A stretch of DNA of 64,000 bases from Dokdonella sp. (lineage in GTDB: Bacteria > Pseudomonadota > Gammaproteobacteria > Xanthomonadales > Rhodanobacteraceae): the NCBI RefSeq assembly GCF_017744955.1, contig NZ_JAGIAG010000006.1, positions 62,001 through 126,000 of the forward strand. The letters run 5' to 3'. This document shows positions 10,509 through 20,479 of the stretch, piece after piece. The translations under genes were made by a program, and so were the position numbers. The notes below the pieces were generated by a model, which did not search any database, was not told the DNA's origin, and was given only the letters and a program-made list of their open reading frames with translations. Position 1 is the stretch's first letter, and each line of letters opens with the position of its first letter.

Positions 10509-11465
10509 GTGGCGCGCAACCACTCCTCCTCCGCCCGGGCGCTGCTCGTCGGCGCACTGGTCCTCGGCCAGTTCTGCCGCTCCGCGAGCGCATCCCCCGA
10601 CGTTCTCCGTTCGGTCGACGATACCGGCTCTCCCGAATGGTTCGCTCCGGGACTGAGCGAGGCGCTGGAGCGTCGTGGCGCCTTGCCTTCGGGCGAGTCG
10701 GACCCCAATGCGCCTCTGGACGTCGACCTGGTCCTCCATTCGCTCAGCGGCCCCGCGCTCGAAGGCGACCTGCTGGAGCAGACCATCCAACGGCAGATGG
10801 AGGTGCTGAACGCGGCGTTCGGCATCGCCGGCATTCGCTTCCGTCTGGCGGAAGTGCGCAGATACCCGGACTCGGCGTACTTCGATGCGTGCTTTCCGAC
10901 CACCGAGCAGGGCGTGCAGATGAAGACGGAGCTGGCCGTCGATCCCGCCCGCGTCGTCAACGTCTACGCGTGCCGGCTCTTGTTGCCGTACGTCGCCGGG
11001 TACGGCTCGCTGCCGAACGAATTTCCCGAGGACGACGCCCGCCACGGCGTCGTCCTCGACTACGGCGCGTTCCCGGGCGGCGCTCCGCCGCTCGATCTCG
11101 GTCACACGCTGGTTCACGAGATGGGCCACTACTTCGGCCTGCTGCACACCTTCCAGGGCGGCTGCGACGGCGAGGGAGACTTCGTCGCGGACACGCCGGC
11201 CGAAGCGGAACCCGCCTACGGATGCCAGGTCGGACGCAACACCTGCCCGCAGGCAGGCGTCGATCCGGTGACCAACTTCATGGACTACAGCGACGACGCG
11301 TGCACGGATCATTTCACCGCGGGGCAACGCTCGCGGATGCGATCACTTCTCGCCGAACTCCGTCCGAGCCTCGGCCAGGTGCGCACGGACATGCGCCCGC
11401 CCGGGCACTCGACGCGCCCGCACGACGACCTGCGATCGAGATTGCCCCGCCGCCCCGCTCTCTGA
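10509..11465 (+). CDS. Secreted M43-family (pappalysin/cytophagalysin) metalloprotease
   Basis: 318 aa from a GTG start. Residues 1-29 form a signal peptide (ALLVGALVLGQFCRSASA core). The extended zinc motif HEMGHYFGLLH supplies His203, Glu204, His207 and His213, and the Met-turn region NFMDYSDDACTDHFTAGQ is diagnostic of M43B. The cysteine pattern (GGC, GCQVGRNTCP, DAC) suggests disulfides in the mature protein. It should be an exported endopeptidase. It lacks the DGF tail seen on other secreted proteins here, ending instead in an Arg/Pro-rich segment. The start is the weakest point: no good Shine-Dalgarno is seen. A hairpin separates it from the converging DUF1249 gene. Confidence 0.87.
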   Translation: MARNHSSSARALLVGALVLGQFCRSASASPDVLRSVDDTGSPEWFAPGLSEALERRGALPSGESDPNAPLDVDLVLHSLSGPALEGDLLEQTIQRQMEVLNAAFGIAGIRFRLAEVRRYPDSAYFDACFPTTEQGVQMKTELAVDPARVVNVYACRLLLPYVAGYGSLPNEFPEDDARHGVVLDYGAFPGGAPPLDLGHTLVHEMGHYFGLLHTFQGGCDGEGDFVADTPAEAEPAYGCQVGRNTCPQAGVDPVTNFMDYSDDACTDHFTAGQRSRMRSLLAELRPSLGQVRTDMRPPGHSTRPHDDLRSRLPRRPAL

Positions 11466-11483
11466 GAGACGAATGCCGCGAAC

Positions 11484-11505
11484 GGCCGCGCGCGAGAGCG
11501 CGGCC
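11484..11505. terminator. Hairpin between converging M43 and DUF1249 genes
   Basis: GGCCGCGC at 11484-11491 pairs perfectly with GCGCGGCC at 11498-11505 around a 6-base loop. It fills the 39-base gap between two stop codons and could end transcription from both sides; no T-run is present. Confidence 0.5.
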
Positions 11506-12035
11506 TACGCGCCGGATTCCCCTCGCACGACGGCGAGATCGAGCGTCACCGGCATGTCCGGCCCGGGCACGCGTTCGAGCGTACCGATCGAATGGCCCTG
11601 CTCGGCCAAGTATTCGAGCCAGCGATTGAGGAACGAACTCATGCGCACGCGCTGCTGGAACACGTCGCGCGCCGGCGCCAGCGGACCGATCGCGCGCACC
11701 AGGCGACGATCGGCGCGGCAGTCGAGCACCTCGGCCATGTGCGCGTCGTCATACATGCGCAGCTGCGCCGACGGCGCGGCTTCGCCGGTTTCGCTGTCGA
11801 CGAAGTCATAGGTCAGGTGCAGGTCGAGCGTGTAGCGATGGCGCTCGAGCACGTCCAGGCGCAGATCGAGGCCGTCGTCGAGCGAGGAGCGGTAACGGCC
11901 GAGCGCGAGCGCCTGCGGCGCGAACAATCGCGCGAGCCGATGGTAGTTCTCGGCGTACAGGCCCATCAGCCACGAGAAGCGGCTCGGCAACAGCGAAGAC
12001 GGACGATCGAGGACGGCGGACATGGCGGCGATCAT
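11505..12035 (-). CDS. DUF1249 family protein (YqiB-like)
   Basis: 176 aa from ATG 12035; ATG 12023 (MSAVLDRPSS) is an equally possible start because neither has a clear ribosome site. The conserved DUF1249 segments are present: LMGLYAENYHRLARLF, LEVLERHRYT-like LDVLERHRYTLDLHLTY and RMYDDAHMAEVLDC. No signal peptide or membrane helix, so cytoplasmic. The family is found across gammaproteobacteria and has no known activity. The following 142 bases to ppsR hold no gene. Confidence 0.85.
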   Translation of the reverse strand: MIAAMSAVLDRPSSLLPSRFSWLMGLYAENYHRLARLFAPQALALGRYRSSLDDGLDLRLDVLERHRYTLDLHLTYDFVDSETGEAAPSAQLRMYDDAHMAEVLDCRADRRLVRAIGPLAPARDVFQQRVRMSSFLNRWLEYLAEQGHSIGTLERVPGPDMPVTLDLAVVRGESGA

Positions 12036-12177
12036 AAGCAGGGCTCGGCGCAGCGAACAGACTTATGCGAACGCCGCGCGGCCGGGTAAAATGGGGTTCC
12101 TCGCGCGAGCTGCAAGCGCCCTCCGCGAGACCCGCGCCGTTTTCGCCCTTCCCGCCCTCTGCCGCTGCCGCCGGCGC

Positions 12178-12993
12178 TCAGAACATGTGCTTCTCGATGC
12201 CGAGCTGGGACAGGATCTTGCTCGCGATTTCCTCGATCGAGGTGTGCGTGGTGTTCTGCACCGGGATGTTCTCGCGCCGGAACAGCTTGTCGGCCAGGTC
12301 GAGTTCGCGCCGGCACTGTTCGACCTTGGCGTAGCGGGAACCGGGACGGCGCGCCTCGCGCACTTGCGCCAGGCGCTGCGCGTCGATCGACAAACCGTAC
12401 AGTCGCGGGCGGTGCGGCAGCAGGCGCTTGGGAATCTCCAGCCGCTCGAGGTCTTCTTCGGTCAGCGGATAGTTCGCCGCCTTCACGCCGTAGTGCAGCG
12501 CCATGTACAGGCAGGTCGGCGTCTTGCCGACGCGTGACACGCCGACCAGGATCACGTCGGCGTCGGCGTAGTTCACGTCGATGCCATCGTCGTGCGTCAG
12601 CGCGTAGTTGGTCGCGTTGATGCGCGCCTCGTACTCGGTGAAGTCGGTCAGGCCGTGCGCCTTGCCGACGCGCGGCGAGCGCGGCATGCCGAGTTCGGTC
12701 TCCAGCGGCGCGACGAACGGCGCGAACACGTCGAGCATCAGCGCGCCGCTCTCGGAGACGACGTCGCTGAGGCGCTGGTCCATGATCGTGTTGACGACGA
12801 TCGGCCGCGCGCCGGTCTGCGCGTAGGCGGTCTTGATGCGCACCGCCGCCGCACGCGCCTTTTCCTCGCTGTCGACGAACGGGATGCGGAAGGTCTCGAA
12901 CTCGATCGCGTCGAACTGGGTCAGCACGCTGTGGCCGATCGTCTCGGCGGTGATGCCGGTACCGTCGGAAACGTAGAAGATCGTGCGGTGCAT
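12178..12993 (-). CDS. ppsR: Phosphoenolpyruvate synthase regulatory protein (kinase/pyrophosphorylase)
   Basis: 271 aa starting [20 protein letters not shown], the family N-terminus. The P-loop-like motif [15 protein letters not shown] (about residues 150-164) is the nucleotide-binding site of the DUF299/PpsR family. The protein switches PEP synthase off by ADP-dependent threonine phosphorylation and on again by phosphate-dependent dephosphorylation. Its target gene ppsA lies 7.5 kb away in the opposite direction; usually the two are direct divergent neighbours. Three genes for secreted proteins and a membrane regulator occupy the space between. Confidence 0.95.
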   Translation of the reverse strand: MHRTIFYVSDGTGITAETIGHSVLTQFDAIEFETFRIPFVDSEEKARAAAVRIKTAYAQTGARPIVVNTIMDQRLSDVVSESGALMLDVFAPFVAPLETELGMPRSPRVGKAHGLTDFTEYEARINATNYALTHDDGIDVNYADADVILVGVSRVGKTPTCLYMALHYGVKAANYPLTEEDLERLEIPKRLLPHRPRLYGLSIDAQRLAQVREARRPGSRYAKVEQCRRELDLADKLFRRENIPVQNTTHTSIEEIASKILSQLGIEKHMF

Positions 12994-13047
12994 GGGCCCC
13001 TTCCGCGCAAAGGAACCCAGTCTAGCGCCATCGGGAGCACGCGGGGC

Positions 13048-13079
13048 GCGGGATCGCGGGGGGAGGACCGCGATCCCGC
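13048..13079 (-). terminator. Hairpin after LVIVD-repeat gene
   Basis: GCGGGATCGCGG (13048-13059) and CCGCGATCCCGC (13068-13079) form a perfect 12-bp stem with an 8-base loop, 12 bases past the stop of the leftward LVIVD gene. There is no T-run, so termination may need Rho or the stem may protect the mRNA end. Confidence 0.55.
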
Positions 13080-13091
13080 ACTCCGCATGCG

Positions 13092-15662
13092 TCAACGCGC
13101 GGGCGTCAGCGTCAGGTCGTCGATCATAACGCGCGGTGCGCTCGGCTGGCCGTCGTAGGTCGCGTAGAACTTCAGCTGGTCGAACTCGACGCCGGAGATC
13201 GAGAGGGTCGCCGTCGTCACGTTGTCGCGGCCGCCGCCGTTGGCGATCGTGAGCTGGTCGCCGCCGACCAGCGCGCCGTTGCGGTAGGCGTCCAGGTGCA
13301 GCTCGATGCCGCCCCAGGGGCCGTTCTCGTAGAACGCGAGGTCGAAGCTGGCCGAGTCGGCCGGCTGCGCCAGATCCATCTTCACGCGCACCAGCGCGCC
13401 GATCGAGAAATTCTCGCCGCCGATGTAGGTGGTACCGAAGGTCAACGCGTTCGGCGCGCTGCCGAAATCCGGAAAGTCCGGATACAGAATCGCGGCATTC
13501 TCGACCACCAGTTCGTCGCCGACGTCGATCGGCTCGAACGTGCTGCCGTCGGGGAACACGCCGCCGATGCCGTTGACCTCGCCGTAGGTCACGCCGTTGT
13601 AGGTGTAGCTCTGGCCGAGGAAACCCTCGTCGAGATCGTCGTAGGTGCTGATGCTCTCGCTCGGCGCGGCGGCGTCGAAGCCGTCGGCGAAGATGCGGTC
13701 GGTCGGCTCGCCGTCGGCGGCCGTGCCGAACACGTGCATGCCGGTGCCGTAGGCGAACGCGAACAGGCGGCCGTCGTCGGTCGCGCGCAGGCGGCGCGGC
13801 TGGATGTACGCCATCGTGGTCGCCGCGCCGACCTGGATCGGCGACGCCGGCGTGCCGATGTCGAACTCGAGCAGGCCTTGCGCGTCGGCGAACCAGGCGC
13901 GGTCGCCGTGGATCGCGGCGGTCGGACGCGCGGTCCAGTAGTCGATCGTGTAGCCGCCGACGCGCACCGGCGCTTGCGGCTGGCTGAGGTCGAGCAGGTG
14001 CAGGCCGGTGCCGCAGGCGACCGCGGCCAATGTGCCGTCCGCGTTCAGGTCGATGTCGTACGCGCTCATGCCGAGCGTGTCGGTGCAGCCGTCGTTCCAC
14101 AGCCCCACTTCCACCGGCGCGTCCGGATTGCTGACGTCGAACACGTGCACGCCGGACAGCTCGTCGGCCGCGTAGACGACGTGGCCGTGCACCTGCATGC
14201 GGTTGATGGTGGTGACGTTCAACGCGCCGCGCGCGACCGGATGGGCCGGATCGGACACGTCGACCACCTGCATCACGCCGCCGTTGGTCGAGGTGCCGAG
14301 GTAGACGAAGTCGCCGTTGGCGGCGACCGCCGAGGGGTAGAAATACTCCAGCTTGCCCAGTTCCACCGGCTGCGCCGGATTGCTCAGGTCGGCGATCACC
14401 AGGCCGTAGCCCCAGGCGGCCAGGTAGGCGCGATCGCCGTCGACCGCGAACTGCTCGATCGCGCGCTGGTTCAGCGCCTCGGGCAGGTCGGCATCGAAAC
14501 GGGCGAGCGGTTCCAGCGTGCGGCGATCGGCGATGCCGAGGCCGTAGTTCTCCTGCAGGATCACCGCCTTGTCGCCGACGATCGCGACGTCGTTGGCGAC
14601 CGCGCCGCCGAGCGGCGTGGCGGTGCCGACGGCGGCCGGATGCAGCGGATCGGTCACGTCGAGCTGCGTGAAGCGGTCGGTGCTGGTCAACAGCAGAGCG
14701 CCCTGCCCCAGCGCGGTCACCGAACTGGCGCCGAGCGTCGGCAAGGTCGAATGGCCGACCGTCACCGGCGCCAGCGGATCGGAGATGTCGTGGATGTCGA
14801 TGCCGGCGAAGCCGAGGCTGTAGGCGTGGTCGCCGGCGACGAAGCCGTCCATCGCCGGCGGCGTGTCGATCGCGCCGAGCACGGTCGTCTGGCTCGGATC
14901 GGACACGTCGAACAGGCTCAGCTTGAGGCCGTAGGCCACCGACAGCGGCAACTGGATGCGGCTGCGGAACAGTTCCAGCGAATCGCCGCCGCCGCAGCCG
15001 GCGCTGGAGAACACCGGCGCGCCCGGGTCGGTCACGTCGAGGACGATGCAGGCGTGCAGCGGCTCGGCGGAATTGGTCGTGCCGCTGGCGAAGAGGCGGT
15101 CGCCGGCGACCGAGCTGCGCTCGTACGGCACCGGCGTGCGCAGCAGGCGCGTGAAGCTCGGGTGCAGCGGATCGGGGGCGAGGTCGCCGTAGTAGATGCC
15201 GTTCTCGTTGTCGAACAGGTACAGATAGCCGTTCGCCGCGGCCAGCGTCCACAGCGACTTGTAGCTCGGTTCGGCGTAGTCGCTGAACTGGTTCACCAGT
15301 TCGGGCCGCTGCGGGTTGCGCAGCGAATACACCGCGACACCGCCGCTGTCGTCGCCGGCCTGCCAGCTGGCGTAGAGGTAGTCGCCCCAGCGCGTCAGCC
15401 CGCGGATCGCGCCGTCGGTCGGCGTCTCGCCGGTCGCCGCCAGCCGGCGCGGCGCGGCCGGGTTGGAATAGTCCCAGGTGCTGACGATGCGCCCGCTCGG
15501 GATGTAGACCAGATCGCCGGCGACGACCGGGTCGAGCACGGCGCCGCCGGCGACCAGAGTCAGCGGCAGCGGATCGGAGCCGCGGGTCGCGGCGGGAACG
15601 GACGGCGCGACGGCCGCGACGGCGCTGGCGACGGCCAGCGCGAGCAGGTTGAGCGATTTCAA
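13092..15662 (-). CDS. Secreted LVIVD-repeat beta-propeller protein with internal DGF motif and extra C-terminal domain
   Basis: 856 aa using TTG 15662, chosen because GGAGG at 15673-15677 lies 10 bases upstream and because it gives a standard signal peptide ([19 protein letters not shown]); ATG 15692 would add ten residues. The body consists of repeats such as [44 protein letters not shown] and [14 protein letters not shown], the LVIVD pattern of propeller blades. [10 protein letters not shown] occurs at about residues 654-663, where sister proteins end, but here 193 further residues form a beta-rich module ending in [12 protein letters not shown], like a jelly-roll or carbohydrate-binding fold. 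Export is expected; ligand unknown. It lies 132 bases after its paralog. Confidence 0.88.
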   Translation of the reverse strand: MKSLNLLALAVASAVAAVAPSVPAATRGSDPLPLTLVAGGAVLDPVVAGDLVYIPSGRIVSTWDYSNPAAPRRLAATGETPTDGAIRGLTRWGDYLYASWQAGDDSGGVAVYSLRNPQRPELVNQFSDYAEPSYKSLWTLAAANGYLYLFDNENGIYYGDLAPDPLHPSFTRLLRTPVPYERSSVAGDRLFASGTTNSAEPLHACIVLDVTDPGAPVFSSAGCGGGDSLELFRSRIQLPLSVAYGLKLSLFDVSDPSQTTVLGAIDTPPAMDGFVAGDHAYSLGFAGIDIHDISDPLAPVTVGHSTLPTLGASSVTALGQGALLLTSTDRFTQLDVTDPLHPAAVGTATPLGGAVANDVAIVGDKAVILQENYGLGIADRRTLEPLARFDADLPEALNQRAIEQFAVDGDRAYLAAWGYGLVIADLSNPAQPVELGKLEYFYPSAVAANGDFVYLGTSTNGGVMQVVDVSDPAHPVARGALNVTTINRMQVHGHVVYAADELSGVHVFDVSNPDAPVEVGLWNDGCTDTLGMSAYDIDLNADGTLAAVACGTGLHLLDLSQPQAPVRVGGYTIDYWTARPTAAIHGDRAWFADAQGLLEFDIGTPASPIQVGAATTMAYIQPRRLRATDDGRLFAFAYGTGMHVFGTAADGEPTDRIFADGFDAAAPSESISTYDDLDEGFLGQSYTYNGVTYGEVNGIGGVFPDGSTFEPIDVGDELVVENAAILYPDFPDFGSAPNALTFGTTYIGGENFSIGALVRVKMDLAQPADSASFDLAFYENGPWGGIELHLDAYRNGALVGGDQLTIANGGGRDNVTTATLSISGVEFDQLKFYATYDGQPSAPRVMIDDLTLTPAR

Positions 15663-15794
15663 GGCGACGAATCCTCCAAGTGCGTACAGCATCGGCCTCG
15701 TCACGAGACCGACCCCGTCCGAACTCTGCCGCCAACCCGCCGCGAATGCATTCGCGAACGATTCGGCAGCGATGCGCCGGCGATTGAGGCGAGG

Positions 15795-17843
15795 CTAAGG
15801 CCTTGATCCTGCGTCGAAACCGTCGCGGAAGATCGTCTCGATGCCGGGGCCGAACTCGTGCATGCCCATCAGCTCGTGGAAGGCGAACACGCGGCCGTCG
15901 TCGAGTGCGCGCAGGCGCGTCGCCGACATCAGGCCGGTCTCGCTGACCTGCAGCAGGCGCGGATGCGCCGGGTCGCCGACGTCGAGTTCGTGCACGCCAT
16001 TGAAGTCGGAGAACCAGACGCGGTCGCCGTGCGTGGCCACCGCGCGGGCACTCCAGGTGAACTCCGGGCTCGGCGGGAAGTACTCGCCGAGCAGGATCGG
16101 CTGGGTCGGATCGCGCACGTCGAGGATGTGCAGGCGGTCCTGGCAGGCGACGTAGGCGCGCGCGCCGTCGGCGGAGAGCGCGACGTCGAACACCGGATGG
16201 CTGCCGGGCGCTGCGCTGGGACACCCCTGGTAGACGGTGACTTCGACCGGCCGGCCGGGATTCGCGACGTCGAACACGTGCAGGCCGGAGCCATGGCTCA
16301 AGCCGTCGTCGTCGGCGCCGTAGGCATAGCCGCCGTGCACCTGCAGGCGGCTGATCTTGTTGACCGGGACGCTGCCGCGCAGGACCGGGTTTGCCGGATC
16401 GGACACGTCGACGACCTTCAGCCAGTTGCTCGAGTACGCGCCACGACCGACGTAGAGGAAATCACCCTGCGCCGCGGCCCACAGCGGTCCGCCGTCGCCG
16501 ACGAAGAGCGACGGCGAGTTCAGCTGGCGCGGCTGCAACGGATCGGACAGGTCGACGACGTGCAGCCCGGTCTTCGGCGAAGGCAGGTAGACCCGCTCGC
16601 CGGCGATCGCGAAGTCGTAGATGTAGTTGAGGTCGCCGAGCGTCTCCGCCGTGTCGAAGCGCGCCAGCGGCGTCAGATCGTCCGCATCGGCGATGCCGAG
16701 CCCATAGGTCATCTGCAGCAGCACCGCCTTGCCGCCGACCAGCGCGATGTTGGCCGCGAACGAGCCGCCCGGCTGCCAGACCTCGCTGGCGATGCGCGGC
16801 TCGGTCGGCGTGGAGACGTCGAGGCGCACGAAGCGATCGGTGCCGTCGAGCACCAGGGCGCCCTGCTCGTACGCGGTCACCGAGGAGCCGGCGAAGATGT
16901 CCGGCGTGCCGGGCAATTGGATCGGCGAATGCGCGGCGAGCACCGGATGGGCGCGATCGCGGTAGTCGACGACGTCGATGCCATCGTAGCCGAGCGCGTA
17001 GACGTAGTCGCCGGAGAGGAAGCCGTCGACCGCGCTGACGCCGTCGAGGCGACCCAGCGCCACCGTGTTGGCCGGATCGGCGACGTCGAACAGCGCGAGG
17101 TTTTCCCAGCCGAAGGCGAGCGAGTACGGCGGCTGCACGCGCGTGCGCGACACGCCGGGGCGCTCGCCGCTGCCGCAGTCGCTGGTCGCGGCCGGGCTGG
17201 TCGGCGCGCTCACGTCATAGGTCGTGCAGAAATGCCACAACGCGCCCAGCATGCCGCTCCAGCCGGTGGCGTAGACCCGGCTGCCCTGCGCGACGGCACC
17301 GTCGTAGTAGGTCGCGCCGCTGAACGGCAACTCCTGGTGCCGCAGCGTCGGGTGCAGCGGATCGGCGACCAGGTCGCCGTAGAACATCCCGTTCTCGCGA
17401 TCGAACGCGTACAGATGGCCGTTCGCGGCGCTGACCGCCCACAGGTTCTTCAGCGTGAATGCCGGGTAGTCGTCGAACTGGCTGACCAGCACGGGATTGG
17501 CCGGGTCGGCCAGCGAGTACACCGCGATGCCGGAGTTGTCCGCGCCCGAGTACCAGCTCGCATACAGATGATCGCCCCAGCGCGTCAGGCCGGAGAGGAC
17601 GCCCTGCGCGGGCTGCGCGCCGGTGGTCGACAGCGGCTCCGGCGCGGCAGGGTCGGCGTAGTTCCAGGTGCTGACCACGCGCCCGCCGGGCACGTAGACG
17701 TAGTCGCCGAAGACGACCGGATCGCGCAGCTGCCCGCCGAGCGCGCGCTTGAACGCCAGCGGCGGCGCGGCGGACGGAAATTGAGATGCCGCCGCGGCCG
17801 GATGGCAACAGGCGGCGAGCGCGACGGCGAGTGCGGTTCTCAT
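15795..17843 (-). CDS. Secreted LVIVD-repeat beta-propeller protein with DGF tail
   Basis: 682 aa from ATG 17843, with GGAG about ten bases upstream. Signal peptide [18 protein letters not shown]. Clear paralog of the next gene: both share [18 protein letters not shown] near the N-terminus and matching blades ([75 protein letters not shown]). The end is [18 protein letters not shown], the shared DGF tail. No catalytic residues are recognised; LVIVD propellers are usually binding or surface proteins. The two genes most likely arose by tandem duplication and are transcribed together. A CadC-like regulator lies upstream on the same strand (169-base gap). Confidence 0.9.
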   Translation of the reverse strand: MRTALAVALAACCHPAAAASQFPSAAPPLAFKRALGGQLRDPVVFGDYVYVPGGRVVSTWNYADPAAPEPLSTTGAQPAQGVLSGLTRWGDHLYASWYSGADNSGIAVYSLADPANPVLVSQFDDYPAFTLKNLWAVSAANGHLYAFDRENGMFYGDLVADPLHPTLRHQELPFSGATYYDGAVAQGSRVYATGWSGMLGALWHFCTTYDVSAPTSPAATSDCGSGERPGVSRTRVQPPYSLAFGWENLALFDVADPANTVALGRLDGVSAVDGFLSGDYVYALGYDGIDVVDYRDRAHPVLAAHSPIQLPGTPDIFAGSSVTAYEQGALVLDGTDRFVRLDVSTPTEPRIASEVWQPGGSFAANIALVGGKAVLLQMTYGLGIADADDLTPLARFDTAETLGDLNYIYDFAIAGERVYLPSPKTGLHVVDLSDPLQPRQLNSPSLFVGDGGPLWAAAQGDFLYVGRGAYSSNWLKVVDVSDPANPVLRGSVPVNKISRLQVHGGYAYGADDDGLSHGSGLHVFDVANPGRPVEVTVYQGCPSAAPGSHPVFDVALSADGARAYVACQDRLHILDVRDPTQPILLGEYFPPSPEFTWSARAVATHGDRVWFSDFNGVHELDVGDPAHPRLLQVSETGLMSATRLRALDDGRVFAFHELMGMHEFGPGIETIFRDGFDAGSRP

Positions 17844-18012
17844 GGCGGGCGGACTCCGGGGAATGCCGTGGACGGCGGTTTCCGCACTGTCGCGACGGCC
17901 TGCGCCGCCCGCATGTGAGGCACGTTTCGCGTCGATTCTCCGGCGATGCGGAAAACCTGTGATCGGCGCCGTTACCGATGCGTGGAAATCGAGGCGCTCG
18001 ATTCCGCGAACG

Positions 18013-20361
18013 CTATTTCGCCGCCACGCCGGACTCGCGCAGGGCCGGTACGACCCGCTCGCGCGCCAGCGCGGAGGCGCGCTCGTACGCGCGCTGCCAC
18101 TCCTCGGTGCGACCGAGCGCACGCAGCAGCTGCGCCTCGGCCCAGGCGGCGCGGAAATCGACCGGCGCCCACGTCGCGATCGTGCCGACCACGGCGCTGG
18201 CGCGGTCGAGCTGGTCCGCCGCGATCAAGGCCGGCACCGCCGCCGCCGCGACCTCGACGCGGTCCTCCGGAACGCCGAGCCGATCGGCACGCTGGTTCGC
18301 GTCGGTGAACTTCGCCAGCGCGTCGTCGCGACGGCCTTCCGCCCACGCCTGCTCGGCCTCGGCCAGCGTCGCCTCCAGTTGCCGCCATTCGCTCGGGTTG
18401 GCGTCGACCCAGATGCGCAGCGCCGCGGTCTGCTGGCCGGCCTCGTCGAGCCGCGCGCCGCCGCGCAGCGCGCGGGCCTGCACCAGCCACGTCAATAGAT
18501 AGGTATCCGGCTCGTCGCTGCGCAGCGACGCAGTCAATGCGGACTGCGCCCGTTCGGCGGCCTGCGCGAAGTTGCCGCGCTGGAGGGCCACGCGCGCCGC
18601 CAGCGCGCGCGCGATCGTGCGCGTGGCGGCATCCTGCGTCGGCGAGGACTCGCGTTCGAGCCGATCGAGCTGTTCGGCCGCCTCGGCGAGACGGCCTTCG
18701 ACGAGCAGCACGTGCGCACGCGCCAGCACCAGCTGCCAGCGCAGCCGCTCGTTGCCGGTATGCGCCTCCGGCGGCCAGTTGCCGTCGCTGAGCGCACGCG
18801 CCGCGGCGTAGTCGAGCAGCTGCAGTTGGACGCCGATCATCGCGAAGCTGGCGTAGACCGATTCCTCGCGCGCACCGAGCTCGCGCAGGCGCGCCTCGGC
18901 CTGGCGCAGCATCGGCAGCGACTGCGCCACGCGATACCGCTGCGCGGCGACCAGGCCCAGATTCATGTCGGTGTGGGCGACGCCGAGCGCGTCGGCACCG
19001 GCGGCGAATTCGACACGCGCGCGGCCGAGTTCGGCCGTGGCACGCTCCAGGTCCTCGCGCTGCGCAGCGACTGCGGCGCGGCCGGTGTAGGCGATGGCGA
19101 GGCCGATCGGATCGTCGACGGCGCGCAGCACGCCGAGCGCCTCTTCGTAGCTCGCGTCCGCCTCCGCGTAGCGCGCGAGCCGCACTTGCGCGCCGCCGAG
19201 CAGATTCAGGATGCGCCCGTGCAGGGAGGCGTCGGCATCGCGCGGCAGACGATCGAGCAGCGCCGTCGCCTGCTGCTGCACCGATTCGTAGCGCCCCTCG
19301 CCCATCTCGATCTGCGCCAGCCGCAGCGCGACTTCCGGCGACTGGCGCAGCTCCGGCGCGGTCTGCGCGATCAGGCTGCGCGCCAGATCGAACTGGTCGG
19401 CGAGGATCGCCGCCTTGGTCCGCTGCAGCAGCTCCTGCAGCGCCAGCGTGCTCGGCGCGTCGCGCGCCGGCGGTGGCTGGTAGCCGAGCTTGATCAGCAG
19501 CTGATCGGCCGCGATGCGGCCGGCGCCGAGCACGTCGTCCGCTTCCGCCTTGGCGAGGATGCGCTCCTCGCCGTGCCGGGCGGCCAGGCTGACCTGCCAG
19601 CGGTTGCCGTGGAACTCGGCGCTCGGCACCACTTCGAGCGCGTCGGCGAACGCCGGCGGCGGCGAGCCGGACTGCTTCAGGACGGTCAGCACGCTCTCGG
19701 CCGGCGCCGTCGCCAGGCCGCCGGCGCGCAAGCGGCCGGCGACCAGGTCCATCAGGCCGAGCCGCAGCCAGCTCCACTCGGCCGCATCCGGCGCCTGCGC
19801 CGGCATCACATAGGCAGCCACGCGCTCACCTTCACCGGCGAGCGGCTGCGACACCTGCCGCGAGTGCCAGAGCCAGCCGCCGGCGAGAGCGGCGAGCAGC
19901 AGCGCCGCCGCGGCGAACGCCAGCCGGCGCTTCGATCGAGGCACGACGGAGGGCGTCGGCACCGATGCGGCGACACGAATGTTTTCCGGCGCAGCACTCG
20001 CCGCGACCTCGGCCGGTTCGGGCGCGACCGCCGCCGCGCCCTCCTCGACCTGCGTGTCCGCGGTCCAGCGATAGCCGAAGCGCGGCACGGTGCGGATCGA
20101 GGACTGCTCGCCGCCGGTTTCGCCGAGCGCACGGCGGATGCGCAGGACCGTCTGCGCCAGCAGGGTGTCGGCGACGTCGGTACGGCCCCACACCGCGGCG
20201 ATCAGCTCGTCGCGGCCGACGGCGCGCTCGCGATGCGCGATCAGGTAGGCCAGGCAGTCGATCGAGCTGACCGGCAGCACGACCAGCTCGCCGTGGCGGC
20301 GCAGTTCGCGCGCGGCCGGATCGAGGCAGAAGTCGTGGAACAGGTAGCGCGACGCGGTCAT
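18013..20361 (-). CDS. CadC-like membrane transcription regulator: winged helix, one membrane helix, TPR ectodomain
   Basis: 782 aa from ATG 20361. Residues 5-105 are an OmpR/CadC-type winged helix (RELRRHGELVVLPVSSIDCL, AVGRDELIAAVWG, IRTVPRFGYRW). A Pro/Ala-rich linker and a basic patch (PRSKRRL) precede a single membrane helix at about 148-167 (LAFAAAALLLAALAGGWLW). The remaining 600 residues are outside the membrane: a domain near QAPDAAEWSWLRLGLMDLV, then many TPR-like helices. This is a one-component sensor that binds DNA while sitting in the membrane. Its target is unknown; the tagged LVIVD genes directly downstream are the obvious candidates. A paralog lies at 30722-33112. Confidence 0.9.
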   Translation of the reverse strand: MTASRYLFHDFCLDPAARELRRHGELVVLPVSSIDCLAYLIAHRERAVGRDELIAAVWGRTDVADTLLAQTVLRIRRALGETGGEQSSIRTVPRFGYRWTADTQVEEGAAAVAPEPAEVAASAAPENIRVAASVPTPSVVPRSKRRLAFAAAALLLAALAGGWLWHSRQVSQPLAGEGERVAAYVMPAQAPDAAEWSWLRLGLMDLVAGRLRAGGLATAPAESVLTVLKQSGSPPPAFADALEVVPSAEFHGNRWQVSLAARHGEERILAKAEADDVLGAGRIAADQLLIKLGYQPPPARDAPSTLALQELLQRTKAAILADQFDLARSLIAQTAPELRQSPEVALRLAQIEMGEGRYESVQQQATALLDRLPRDADASLHGRILNLLGGAQVRLARYAEADASYEEALGVLRAVDDPIGLAIAYTGRAAVAAQREDLERATAELGRARVEFAAGADALGVAHTDMNLGLVAAQRYRVAQSLPMLRQAEARLRELGAREESVYASFAMIGVQLQLLDYAAARALSDGNWPPEAHTGNERLRWQLVLARAHVLLVEGRLAEAAEQLDRLERESSPTQDAATRTIARALAARVALQRGNFAQAAERAQSALTASLRSDEPDTYLLTWLVQARALRGGARLDEAGQQTAALRIWVDANPSEWRQLEATLAEAEQAWAEGRRDDALAKFTDANQRADRLGVPEDRVEVAAAAVPALIAADQLDRASAVVGTIATWAPVDFRAAWAEAQLLRALGRTEEWQRAYERASALARERVVPALRESGVAAK

Positions 20362-20479
20362 CCGGGCAGGATAACAGCCGCGCCCGGCCGGCTTGCTTGC
20401 CCGCGCGCGCGCGAAGCCCGAAAATTGGCGGCTCGCGCGGCCGCGCGTCGCACGTCTTCCTTTCTTCCCGGAGCATCCC

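Noticed and set aside
13296..15806. Plus-strand frame of 836 codons across the LVIVD gene
   Set aside because: Antisense shadow; the minus-strand protein has signal peptide and repeats.
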